Assembly (NCBI GenBank): GCA_017469955.1
Contig: JAFUFJ010000019.1
Location: forward strand, 1-64,000
Reading direction: 5' to 3'
Origin: Prevotella sp.
Lineage (GTDB): Bacteria; Bacteroidota; Bacteroidia; Bacteroidales; Bacteroidaceae
DNA length: 64,000 bases
Part shown: in pieces, positions 46,439 through 53,979 of the stretch
Numbering within the stretch: the stretch's first letter is position 1
Layout of the letters: every line of letters begins with the position of its first letter
Position numbers and translations under genes: made by a program
Notes under the pieces: model-generated
What the model was told of the DNA's origin: nothing
Seen by the model: the letters and a program-made list of their open reading frames with translations, nothing else
The model's database searches: none

Positions 46439-47755
46439 TCATCTGGAGGCATCAAAGTCGTCGAGCTTCTTCTCGTAATAGGCCTTGAAGTCGGCCCAGC
46501 GATAGTAAGGAGGGTTGTCGCTGACGAGCGGAAGCGTGGCCTCGTTCTCGTTGAGCAGCACTTTTACCATCACGTCTTCTTCGATGTCTCCGGTGCTGTT
46601 TGGGCAGTTTTCTTTCGGTCGATAGAACACGATCTGCAGGTTGGCAGCCATGGGAAAGATGCGATAGTCGGCCCATCCCTCGCGGGCAATCTGTCCAAGG
46701 TCGCTGACTTGGCAGTCATATCCGTTGATGCCCAGCAGGCATGTCAGTGGAAGAACCATCGTCTCATGGCCGTATCTCAGGGTCGAGCAAGGTCGCTTCA
46801 GGGCCAGACACGAGTCGGCTTCGCTGATGATGTTGCGCAGGAGATTGCGCTGAGTATAGGGTTGAAGACCACCGTTCAGGGGGTTAGGTCCATAGGCCAA
46901 GTACCACCACGCGTTCTCTTGCTCCCATAACTGGTACAGCTCGTCGGTCGTAAAGAGGTCGTAGAGCGACAGTTCATGGCGTATTTCAGAGTTTTGAACC
47001 ACGCCTGCCAAGTGGTAGAGATGATAGTAAAGTTTCAGGCTGTCGACATGCTTCTTCCAGTATTTCCTGCTCTTGAAGAGGCTCGACATGACCCTTTCCG
47101 GCCGTGCATGGTCGCGTTCCCACTGCTCGTAGGCTTGCTTTGAGGGCGGGTTCATCTTCTCTTTGAAGAGCGTAGTGTCCTGCTGGTTCATGTAGTACAT
47201 GTCGTGTTCGCTCGCGTCGTGTCTCACTTTCAGGCGAGGATTCAGCCTGATCAGCTCCTGAAGAGCATTCTCCATCGAGAGGATGCAGCGTATGACAACC
47301 GTCGAACGCGCGTCGACATGGGCCGTGTCGGCAAACACTTCGGGCCACCGCTCATACATTCTTCGGGCTATCTGCCGGTGTTGCCGGGCGCCAAGCAGCG
47401 TCAGTTCGCCCAAGCGGCCGGAGGCTTCCCGCTGCATACGGCGCACTTTGTCGAGCACTTCCCTGCCCTTCCCGGTCAGCTGGCCTAAGCTGTCGGCCCG
47501 CGAAAGCACGTCGATGGTGTGCTGATAGTCGCTCTTCTCGATGAAATATCGCGACCCGTGACGGCCGTAATGGCTCAGGTAGACGGGCTCATATCCCTCG
47601 GGTGCAGGCGTCAGTTCGGCCTGTTGAGGTCCGGGATAGGCCAGATAGTTGTTGGCCGAGAGCCTGATGTTGCTGCTGATCTCTTCTCTTGGCGACTGTG
47701 CCAGGCCGGCGATAGTCGCCAGCAACAGGCACAAAAACGTGGCATTTCTCTTCAT
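46439..47755 (-). CDS. Histidine-type phosphatase (phytase/MINPP-like)
   Basis: The 438-residue protein has a signal peptide (FLCLLLATIAGLAQ). The RHG motif of histidine acid phosphatases appears in VYLSHYGRHGSRYF near residue 65, with the distal proton-donor region at LRYGHETMVLPLTCLLG. The HET there differs from the HD of classic phytases and the HAE of Bacteroides MINPP. It probably dephosphorylates an exported phosphomonoester, possibly inositol phosphates. Confidence 0.85.
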   Translation of the reverse strand: MKRNATFLCLLLATIAGLAQSPREEISSNIRLSANNYLAYPGPQQAELTPAPEGYEPVYLSHYGRHGSRYFIEKSDYQHTIDVLSRADSLGQLTGKGREVLDKVRRMQREASGRLGELTLLGARQHRQIARRMYERWPEVFADTAHVDARSTVVIRCILSMENALQELIRLNPRLKVRHDASEHDMYYMNQQDTTLFKEKMNPPSKQAYEQWERDHARPERVMSSLFKSRKYWKKHVDSLKLYYHLYHLAGVVQNSEIRHELSLYDLFTTDELYQLWEQENAWWYLAYGPNPLNGGLQPYTQRNLLRNIISEADSCLALKRPCSTLRYGHETMVLPLTCLLGINGYDCQVSDLGQIAREGWADYRIFPMAANLQIVFYRPKENCPNSTGDIEEDVMVKVLLNENEATLPLVSDNPPYYRWADFKAYYEKKLDDFDASR

Positions 47756-47778
47756 GTTCTGTTCGATGAATACGCCTG

Positions 47779-47786
47779 CAAAGATA
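47779..47786 (-). promoter_or_regulatory. -7 element for the histidine phosphatase gene
   Basis: Minus-strand TATCTTTG at 47786-47779, 23 bp before the start codon. Confidence 0.6.
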
Positions 47787-47912
47787 CGGATAAAAGGACA
47801 AAATGCAAAAATAATGTTAAAAAACTGTCACAAACAGATACCGATTACGTATAATAAGTAGAAGACAACTCGAACACTATCGTTTAATTATCAATCCAAA
47901 ACACTCACGATC

Positions 47913-48764
47913 ATGCAACGAAAAAGAAAGACCCTACTGCTGTTTTTGTGCTTCCCGACACTCTTGCTGGCTTCTTGTTCGACAGGCAATCCTACCCTTG
48001 GCGGAGCAAAAAAGGTTGTTCAATATGTGACCGGCGAAAGCGTTATGACCACCAACAGCGACGACCATAGCACTGGTGAGCGCCGAAAGCTGGCGTTAAG
48101 CGGCTTCGACGGTTTCGACCTGAAGGGCGCTGTTGACGTACATTTCACCCAAGGCAGTGACTATAAGGTGGAATATGTCGACAACGACAACATCCTTGAA
48201 CGGGCAGAAGTGAAAGGCGGAAAGCTCGTCATCTCGACCAAAAACCATCTGAAGGGCAACGTTCGTCATGTCGACTTCTATGTCACCTCGCCTGCTATCA
48301 CAAGCATCAAAGTGAGCGGAGTGTCTGTTTTTAAGGCAGAAAACATTGCTTCCTCAGACATGAAGATCAGCGTTTCGGGCGTCGGAACCATCACTTTCGG
48401 CAGTCTTCAGTGCGCCAGCCTGCAGATCAACGAAAGCGGTGTGGGCAAGATCAAGGGCCGGGTAAAGGCTGAAACCGTGAAGATGACGGTGACTGGTGTC
48501 GTGAAAGACGAGCTTGACATTGAGGCTTCCCACCTTGAAGTCAGCAATTCGGGCGCCTCAACCCTCGATATCCGTTATCGTGGAAAGACAGCCGACATCG
48601 GCAATAGCGGTACGGGCAAGATCGCGATCACTGTCGACTGCGACGAACTGAAGGCCCGAAACAGCGGTGTGGCGAAGCTCTCTATTGCCGGGACAGCCGA
48701 CAAGTCAGACATTCATTCGAGCGGAGTCTCGAAGGTTGACGTAAGCCGGCTGAACAACTATTAG
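47913..48764 (+). CDS. Head GIN domain (DUF2807) lipoprotein
   Basis: The 283-residue protein has a lipoprotein signal (LFLCFPTLLLASC). The remainder is a repetitive beta-solenoid of the DUF2807 type: KLALSGFDGFDLKGAVDVHFTQG, then repeated short turns (VSGVSVFKAENI, VSGVGTITFGS, ESGVGKIKG, NSGASTLDI, NSGTGKIAI). Such proteins are common in Bacteroidetes envelopes and often sit by ECF sigma operons, as here. No TAnnTTTG promoter is visible upstream, so the operon may depend on an alternative sigma. Function unknown. Confidence 0.88.
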   Translation: MQRKRKTLLLFLCFPTLLLASCSTGNPTLGGAKKVVQYVTGESVMTTNSDDHSTGERRKLALSGFDGFDLKGAVDVHFTQGSDYKVEYVDNDNILERAEVKGGKLVISTKNHLKGNVRHVDFYVTSPAITSIKVSGVSVFKAENIASSDMKISVSGVGTITFGSLQCASLQINESGVGKIKGRVKAETVKMTVTGVVKDELDIEASHLEVSNSGASTLDIRYRGKTADIGNSGTGKIAITVDCDELKARNSGVAKLSIAGTADKSDIHSSGVSKVDVSRLNNY

Positions 48765-48775
48765 CAGCAATCTCG

Positions 48776-49267
48776 ATGGACAGGCAGCAGTTTCAGCGCG
48801 AAGCCGAGCAGTATAGAGCCCAGCTTGTCAGGCTTTCCTTGCACTTGACGGGTAGCAATGACTAGGCACAAGACATCGTTCAAGATGCTTTGTTGAAGCT
48901 CTGGCTGATGCATGAAGAGCTGCATTCACCGATAGTATCGCTTGCCAGGGCGCTGGTAAGGAATATCTCTCTCGATCATCTTCGTCAGACAAGGCCGGCG
49001 GTTTCGTTGGCCGAGTCTGACATTGAAGATGCAGATGCCGGTCTGACAGACCACGGGCGCATCGAGCGGCTGATGCAGGTCGTGGGCTCGTTGCCCACTT
49101 CTCAGCAGATCATCTTGCGCCTGCGCCACATGGATAGGATGGAATACAGCGACATTGCCCTGCTGACTGGTTCCACCGAAGGGGCTGTTCGTCAGTCGCT
49201 CTGCAGGGCAAGAAAGACCGTAAGAAGCAGATATGAACAAAAGAAACAGGCCTATGAAGACGAATGA
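48776..49267 (+). pseudogene. ECF sigma-70 factor interrupted by an in-frame amber codon
   Basis: From ATG 48776 the frame reads MDRQQFQREAEQYRAQLVRL..LTGSND, then TAG (48863-48865), then AQDIVQDALLKLWLMHEEL without any shift. The part after the stop contains the rest of sigma region 2 and an intact region 4 (LPTSQQIILRLRHMDRMEYSDIALLTGSTEGAVRQSLCRARKTV). Region 2 around the stop normally reads GS..DAEDIVQ, so a GAG (Glu) to TAG change would explain it. Internal TTG codons near 48890 could restart translation but would lose most of region 2. Without the stop it would be a normal 163-residue ECF sigma. It overlaps the anti-sigma-like gene by 14 bp. Confidence 0.85.
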
Positions 49268-49763
49268 AATAGAGCAACTTGTCGGACGATTCTTGTCTGC
49301 CGAGACGACACTTGCCGAGGAACAGCAGCTCTACGACTATTTCCAAGGCGGAGAAGTGGCGCCCGAGCTGGCGGGTTTGCGCGAGATGTTCTGCGACTAT
49401 GCGGCCCTTCCTTTCGGAAAGTCGGCTGAGTTGCCCGCGAGAAAGCCTGCCGTAGCCTCGCGAAAGTGGCTTCAGTTGGCTGCATCGGTGGTGCTGTTGT
49501 TGGGCATGGCGGTGAGCTTTCAGCTCTATCAGAACCTTCGTTTGGAGCGACGCTATGCAGGAAGCTACATGATGGTCGACGGCAAACGTATTGACAATCT
49601 GCGCCAGATGCGCCTTGAAATAGAGCAGACGCTGGCCGATGCGTCGGCCATTGAAGCGGCGTATGGCGCACAAAGCGTCATTGAAAGCGTTGAGGCCGAT
49701 GTCGTGAAAGGCATCGACGACCCTCAGGAAAGGGAAAAAATACTCAGAATATTAAAAGATTAG
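49254..49763 (+). CDS. Anti-sigma-factor-like single-pass membrane protein
   Basis: The protein has 169 residues. The N-terminal cytoplasmic part (MKTNEIEQLVGRFLSAETTLAEEQQLYDYFQGG) is of the anti-sigma type seen beside Bacteroidetes ECF factors. One membrane segment follows (WLQLAASVVLLLGMAVSFQLY, about 75-95), then an outer part rich in Glu and Arg. It overlaps the sigma pseudogene, so the two were translationally coupled. ATG 49233 would add seven residues. It is not a FecR protein of full length, so the signal it receives is unknown. Confidence 0.7.
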   Translation: MKTNEIEQLVGRFLSAETTLAEEQQLYDYFQGGEVAPELAGLREMFCDYAALPFGKSAELPARKPAVASRKWLQLAASVVLLLGMAVSFQLYQNLRLERRYAGSYMMVDGKRIDNLRQMRLEIEQTLADASAIEAAYGAQSVIESVEADVVKGIDDPQEREKILRILKD

Positions 49764-49768
49764 CAGCG

Positions 49769-50155
49769 ATGAAGAAATTGTTTTTCTTGACAGTTTTTGC
49801 ACTGGCAACCCTCACGAAAGCCACTGCCCAGAACAAGATAGACAAGCTGGTCGACCAGTTTAACACCGTAGGGTCGGCCAGCTATACCTCAGTCGTGGAG
49901 CGCAACCCTAAGACTCGTGAGGTGCAGAAAGTGGTGAAGGTGCTGAAGATCGGCGGAGAGCAAGCCCGGCAACTGCGACAGGCCTTCAGCGAAGAGGGCA
50001 GGAAGGAGACGCTCATGGAGGTGCGTCGCGACGGAAAAGTGATAGAGAGCCTTACGACGGAAAGCCCCCGCGACGTGCGCATCTACCAGCTTGAACACGA
50101 CGGTTCGCCACACTTGCCGACGGTCAAGGTGACCATCATCGTCAAAATCAAATAG
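49769..50155 (+). CDS. Small exported protein of the sigma/anti-sigma operon
   Basis: The 128-residue protein has a signal peptide (MKKLFFLTVFALATLTKATAQ). It contains NKIDKLVDQFNTVGSASYTSVVERNPKTREVQKVVKVLKI and a basic C-terminus ending VKVTIIVKIK. I would place it near the DUF5024 or DUF4252 exported families but cannot confirm either. It lies 5 bp after the anti-sigma-like gene and ends in a TAG that functions as a true stop. Confidence 0.65.
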   Translation: MKKLFFLTVFALATLTKATAQNKIDKLVDQFNTVGSASYTSVVERNPKTREVQKVVKVLKIGGEQARQLRQAFSEEGRKETLMEVRRDGKVIESLTTESPRDVRIYQLEHDGSPHLPTVKVTIIVKIK

Positions 50156-50165
50156 GCACCCTGCC

Positions 50166-50275
50166 GAGAAAGCTAAGAGTTTAGCCCCAGAAGTCATAGA
50201 GTTGTCAGCGAGAAAGCTATGAGTTATTACTCAGAATCCTATGACTTCTGGGGCTAAACTCTTAGCTTTCTCAGC
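50166..50275. repeat. 110-bp pentameric 22-bp element, copy 7 (near-perfect palindrome)
   Basis: Units start at 50166 and then every 22 bp. The first 34 bases (50166-50199) are the exact reverse complement of bases 50238-50271, so units 1-2 pair with units 4-5 while the middle unit (AGAAAGCTATGAGTTAT) forms the loop. This is the most symmetric copy. Confidence 0.94.
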
Positions 50276-50296
50276 GTGAAGGCGGTCCTTGGTGCT

Positions 50297-50478
50297 GCAT
50301 TTCGCTCTTCTTTTCGTAACTTTACAGAAGTTACTCCCGCTCGACAAACCCCAAGAAATCACAAACAAGTTTCCGATTTCTTTTGTTTTGTCCTCGCTTA
50401 TTCGTAACTTTAAATAAGTTACTCCCGCTCGGAAATACAAAAAATATTTTGCATTTCGCTCGCTTATTCGTAACTTTG
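50297..50478 (+). promoter_or_regulatory. Two-copy promoter-hairpin module upstream of the rpoN-linked gene
   Basis: The first unit has GTAACTT-TACAG-AAGTTAC and an imperfect second stem (GACAAA.../...TTTTGTC). The second has GTAACTT-TAAAT-AAGTTAC and GGAAATACAAAA/TTTTGCATTTC. The proximal promoter is TTTTGC 50447-50452, 18 bp, TAACTTTG 50471-50478, with no right arm. The second unit is nearly the same as the 66-bp repeat at the start of the window, 50 kb away. Confidence 0.75.
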
Positions 50479-50504
50479 CAGGGAGATAGCATAATGACAA
50501 CGAT

Positions 50505-51212
50505 ATGGCAAAACATCCCTTATGGTCAGACGAATACTGGCTCTTGCTGATGCAAATCTACCTGAGAAAGCCCGTAGGTGTGAAACCTCTCTACTCAAAA
50601 CAGGTGGTGGGGCTGGCTCTTGAGCTGCACATACCGCCGCAGTTCCTCTACGAACAGATGTTCCGACTGAGGGCTTTGGACACACCGCAGATAGAAAAAC
50701 TGTGGGAACGATACGGAAAAAGTCCGAGAAGGCTGGCAAGAGGCGTGCAGCTGCTCAGACAGATGAAAGGCTTCGGACAGGCATCAGACTTCTATGACGG
50801 CGTGACAATACAGGAGTCGTTCGAGCGCGACTTTAAGCCTATCGAGGTTGACGGCTCATGGATGAAGACCGACCTGACCGCCGTCAAGGCCGGCGAAGCC
50901 AAGGAAAGCGACTGCCTGATGCCGATACATCTCGTCATGGTGCTTGACCTCTATTTCCGGCTTACACCGTCGACCATGGTCAAAGAGACACCCGAAGTGG
51001 TAGAGCTCAGCCGGCTGATGTCGGTGCCAACAGGCACGATTGTCGACGTGATGGAGGTGTTCCGCGTGTGCGATCCCTATCTGAAGAACGACGACTTCAT
51101 CATCCATCCTCTGCTCGACAGCTGCTTTTCGACATGGAGAAAGTATGCCGACGACAAGCCTGAACGGCTGGCTTCTCTGGCAGCACAACTGAAAAACTAC
51201 TTCAAAGAATAG
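50505..51212 (+). CDS. Conserved hypothetical protein upstream of rpoN
   Basis: The protein has 235 residues, soluble and helix-rich with no signal peptide. Recognisable stretches are HPLWSDEYWLLLMQIYLRKPVGVKPLYSKQVVGLALELHIPP and SRLMSVPTGTIVDVMEVFRVCDPYLKNDD, which look like helical repeats or a winged-helix pair. I do not recognise the family. It starts 26 bp after a strong promoter and lies 49 bp before rpoN, so it probably shares its transcript; a link to sigma-54 regulation is possible but unsupported. Confidence 0.7.
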   Translation: MAKHPLWSDEYWLLLMQIYLRKPVGVKPLYSKQVVGLALELHIPPQFLYEQMFRLRALDTPQIEKLWERYGKSPRRLARGVQLLRQMKGFGQASDFYDGVTIQESFERDFKPIEVDGSWMKTDLTAVKAGEAKESDCLMPIHLVMVLDLYFRLTPSTMVKETPEVVELSRLMSVPTGTIVDVMEVFRVCDPYLKNDDFIIHPLLDSCFSTWRKYADDKPERLASLAAQLKNYFKE

Positions 51213-51261
51213 GCCTTTCCCGACCGGAAGGCACGGAAAACAACAGATCATTCATCGCAAA

Positions 51262-52755
51262 ATGGCCCAACGACTCATACAGACACAAGAGCAAAAGCAG
51301 CAACAGGTGCAGCGGCTTACGGCCCGGCAACTGCTGCAAGTGAGACTGTTGGAGATGCCTTTGACCGAGCTTGAAGAGAGCGTGAAGGCCGAACTCGACG
51401 ACAATCCGGCCCTCGAAACGGCTGCAACCGACGACGCACTGGGCGACGACCGGATGGAATCGACGGAGGGTTCGGAAGAAAACTTCGAGGAACAGCAGGA
51501 ACGTGAGGAGCGCGAAGATGCCCTTGATGCAGCACTTGAAGGCATCGGACGCGACGACGAGATGCCCTTTGCCACCAGCCAGAGCGACTATCAAGGGGCT
51601 GAATACGAAGAGATGGTCTATGGCGACACGGTCTCTTTCTACGACAAAATCAAGGAACAAGCAGGAGAACTCGACCTCTCGCCACAACAAAACGAAATCA
51701 TGGACTACCTGATAGGGTCGCTCGACGACGATGGTCTCTTGAGAAAACCGGTCGACGACATCGTCGATGAACTGGCCATACACCACTATATCGACACGAC
51801 AGAAGCAGAAGTCGGCGAGGTGCTCGCCATGCTTCAGGGCTTCGATCCTCCCGGCATAGGGGCACAGTCGTTGCAGGAATGCCTGCTTTTGCAGCTCAAA
51901 CGACAGCCCGAAAGCCATACACGCCAGCTGGCACAGGACGTCATCAGCCGACACTATGATGCCTTTCGGAAGAAAAACTGGGCCAGGATACAACAGCAGA
52001 TGCACCTCTCTGAAGTGCAAATGGCCGACGTTGTCGCCGAAATCAGAAAGCTGAATCCCAAGCCTGGGGCAGCCTTGGGCGAGACCATGGGGCGCAACGT
52101 CCAGCAAATCACGCCCGACTTCATCGTTGATACGGCCGACGACGGCACCGTAACCTTCTCGCTTAACCGCGGACAAATACCCGAATTAAAGGTTTCACCG
52201 TCGTTTGTCGACATGGTAGATACCTATAAAAACAACAAGAAAAGCATGAGCCGGTCGGAAAAAGAGGCCCTGCTCTACGCCAAGGAGAAGATGGAAAAAG
52301 CCCAGGCTTATATCGATGCCATTAGGCAAAGACGGCAGACGCTCTACGTCACCATGAGGGCTATCATCAACTGGCAGCACCGTTTCTTCCAAGAAGGCGA
52401 CGAAGCTGACCTCAGACCCATGATATTAAAAGACATTGCAGAGAAGACAGGTCTGGACATTTCCACCATATCAAGGGTGTCAAACGTCAAGTACGCACAG
52501 ACAAAGTGGGGCACTTTCCCCCTTCGTTACTTCTTTTCCGACAGCTATACAACCAGTGAAGGTGAGGAACTTTCGACACGGAAAATCAAGGCAGCCCTTA
52601 GGGAAATCATCGACGAAGAAGACAAAAAAGCACCCTATTCTGACGAGGTTCTCACCATGAAAATGAAGGAAAAAGGACTTGCCGTGGCACGAAGAACGAT
52701 CGCAAAGTACAGGGAACAGCTCGGCATCCCTGTGGCAAGACTCAGAAAGGAATAG
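51262..52755 (+). CDS. rpoN: RNA polymerase sigma-54 factor
   Basis: The protein has 497 residues. The N-terminal Gln-rich region I (QRLIQTQEQKQQQVQRLTARQLLQVRLLEMPLTELEESVKAELDDNPALE) is the activator-interacting part. An acidic region follows, then the core-binding domain (LSPQQNEIMDYLIGSLDDDGLL), the helix-turn-helix, and the RpoN box ARRTIAKYREQLGIP near residue 476. It directs transcription that needs AAA+ activators. It precedes PAP2, purE and ispG on the same strand. Confidence 0.96.
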   Translation: MAQRLIQTQEQKQQQVQRLTARQLLQVRLLEMPLTELEESVKAELDDNPALETAATDDALGDDRMESTEGSEENFEEQQEREEREDALDAALEGIGRDDEMPFATSQSDYQGAEYEEMVYGDTVSFYDKIKEQAGELDLSPQQNEIMDYLIGSLDDDGLLRKPVDDIVDELAIHHYIDTTEAEVGEVLAMLQGFDPPGIGAQSLQECLLLQLKRQPESHTRQLAQDVISRHYDAFRKKNWARIQQQMHLSEVQMADVVAEIRKLNPKPGAALGETMGRNVQQITPDFIVDTADDGTVTFSLNRGQIPELKVSPSFVDMVDTYKNNKKSMSRSEKEALLYAKEKMEKAQAYIDAIRQRRQTLYVTMRAIINWQHRFFQEGDEADLRPMILKDIAEKTGLDISTISRVSNVKYAQTKWGTFPLRYFFSDSYTTSEGEELSTRKIKAALREIIDEEDKKAPYSDEVLTMKMKEKGLAVARRTIAKYREQLGIPVARLRKE

Positions 52756-52820
52756 CAAAACGGAGGAACTCCCGACAGGAAAATCATTCACAACCCTTAG
52801 CAACAACACCGACAACAGGC

Positions 52821-53438
52821 ATGAAAGAAAAGCAACTCATCGTGATAGCACGGGCAGTAAGCATGGTCTTCACCCCCTTCTACCTGTCGCTTGTGGGCAT
52901 GATAGCCCTCTTTCTTGCCCGGGACATGAAGATATTCCGCCTCGAATACAAGCTCGAAGTGCTGCTTGTTGTCTATCTTTTCACCATACTTTTGCCGACG
53001 ATAGCCATCCGCTACTATCGAAAGTTCTTGGGATGGACCCATAGGGAAATGCTGCAGAAAGAGCGCCGTATGGTGCCGTATATCATTTCGATTGTGTGCT
53101 ACTTCATGTGCTATCACCTGATGAACATGATGCGTATTCCCCACTTTATGAGCAGCATCATCCTGGCTTCGCTGTCCATTCAGATCGTATGTGCCGTCAT
53201 TAATGTGTGGTGGAAGATATCAACCCACACCGCAGCCATAGGAGGTGTGGCCGGCGCATTGGTGGCTTTTTCGCTTAAGTTTGTGTTCAACCCGGTGTGG
53301 TGGCTATGCTTTGTCATCCTGATGGCTGGCCTTGTTGGCACCAGTAGGATGATCCTTCGTCAGCATTCACTGGCCGAAGTTGTGGCAGGATTCTTAACAG
53401 GATTCCTGTGTTCGTTCTTCATAATACTCCGCTTTTAA
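52821..53438 (+). CDS. PAP2-superfamily membrane phosphatase
   Basis: The 205-residue protein has five to six hydrophobic segments. Late PAP2-type elements are visible: an S-x-H-type segment STHTAAIGGVAGALVAF and SRMILRQHSLAEVVAGFLTGF, which fits SRxxxxxH...D/E. The first KxxxxxxRP motif is weak (KERRMVPYIISIV). It may act on lipid phosphates such as undecaprenyl pyrophosphate, or be a non-catalytic relative. It follows rpoN after 65 bp and precedes purE by 34 bp. Confidence 0.75.
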   Translation: MKEKQLIVIARAVSMVFTPFYLSLVGMIALFLARDMKIFRLEYKLEVLLVVYLFTILLPTIAIRYYRKFLGWTHREMLQKERRMVPYIISIVCYFMCYHLMNMMRIPHFMSSIILASLSIQIVCAVINVWWKISTHTAAIGGVAGALVAFSLKFVFNPVWWLCFVILMAGLVGTSRMILRQHSLAEVVAGFLTGFLCSFFIILRF

Positions 53439-53472
53439 AAGGAAACATCATCATCAAAAGAATATTTAGACT

Positions 53473-53979
53473 ATGAAACCGATTGTTAGTATCATCATGG
53501 GGTCGACAAGTGACCTGCCGATTATGGAGAAAGCTTGTCAATGGTTGAACGACCACAGGATTGCTTTCGAGGTGAATGCCCTCTCCGCACATCGCACTCC
53601 TGACGCTGTTGAGGCCTTTGCCAAGGGTGCAAAGGAGAGAGGTGTGAAGGTGATCATTGCTGCTGCTGGCATGGCTGCAGCACTTCCAGGGGTGATAGCG
53701 GCATCGACTCAGCTGCCCGTTATTGGTGTTCCTGTCAAAGGAATGCTTGACGGATTGGACGCAATGCTTAGCATTGTACAGATGCCACCGGGCATTCCTG
53801 TGGCCACTGTGGGTGTGAATGCGGCCCAGAATGCGGCCATTCTTGCGGCTCAGATCATTGCGTTGAGCGACGAGGAGGTGGCTCGTGAGGTGGAGAAGCA
53901 TAAGGCTTCGCTGGGAGAAAAGATAGAGAAGGCCAACCGTGCTTTAGCCGATATAGAGTATGAATATAAGACCAACTGA
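53473..53979 (+). CDS. purE: 5-(carboxyamino)imidazole ribonucleotide mutase
   Basis: The 168-residue class I PurE has MGSTSDLPIMEKACQWL at the N-terminus and the family core SAHRTPDAVEAFAKGAKERGVKVIIAAAGMAAALPGVIAASTQLPVIGVP. It converts N5-CAIR to CAIR in purine synthesis. Its last 20 bp overlap the start of ispG. Confidence 0.97.
   Translation: MKPIVSIIMGSTSDLPIMEKACQWLNDHRIAFEVNALSAHRTPDAVEAFAKGAKERGVKVIIAAAGMAAALPGVIAASTQLPVIGVPVKGMLDGLDAMLSIVQMPPGIPVATVGVNAAQNAAILAAQIIALSDEEVAREVEKHKASLGEKIEKANRALADIEYEYKTN

Noticed and set aside
48863-48865. Amber recoding as an explanation for the sigma gene
   Set aside because: TAG ends several normal genes in the window, including the gene two places downstream, so general reassignment does not fit.
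50166-50275. Ordinary transposon-derived MITE with target-site duplication
   Set aside because: I looked at the flanks of several copies and saw no consistent direct repeat, and no transposase in the window has matching ends. Mobility is still possible but not supported.
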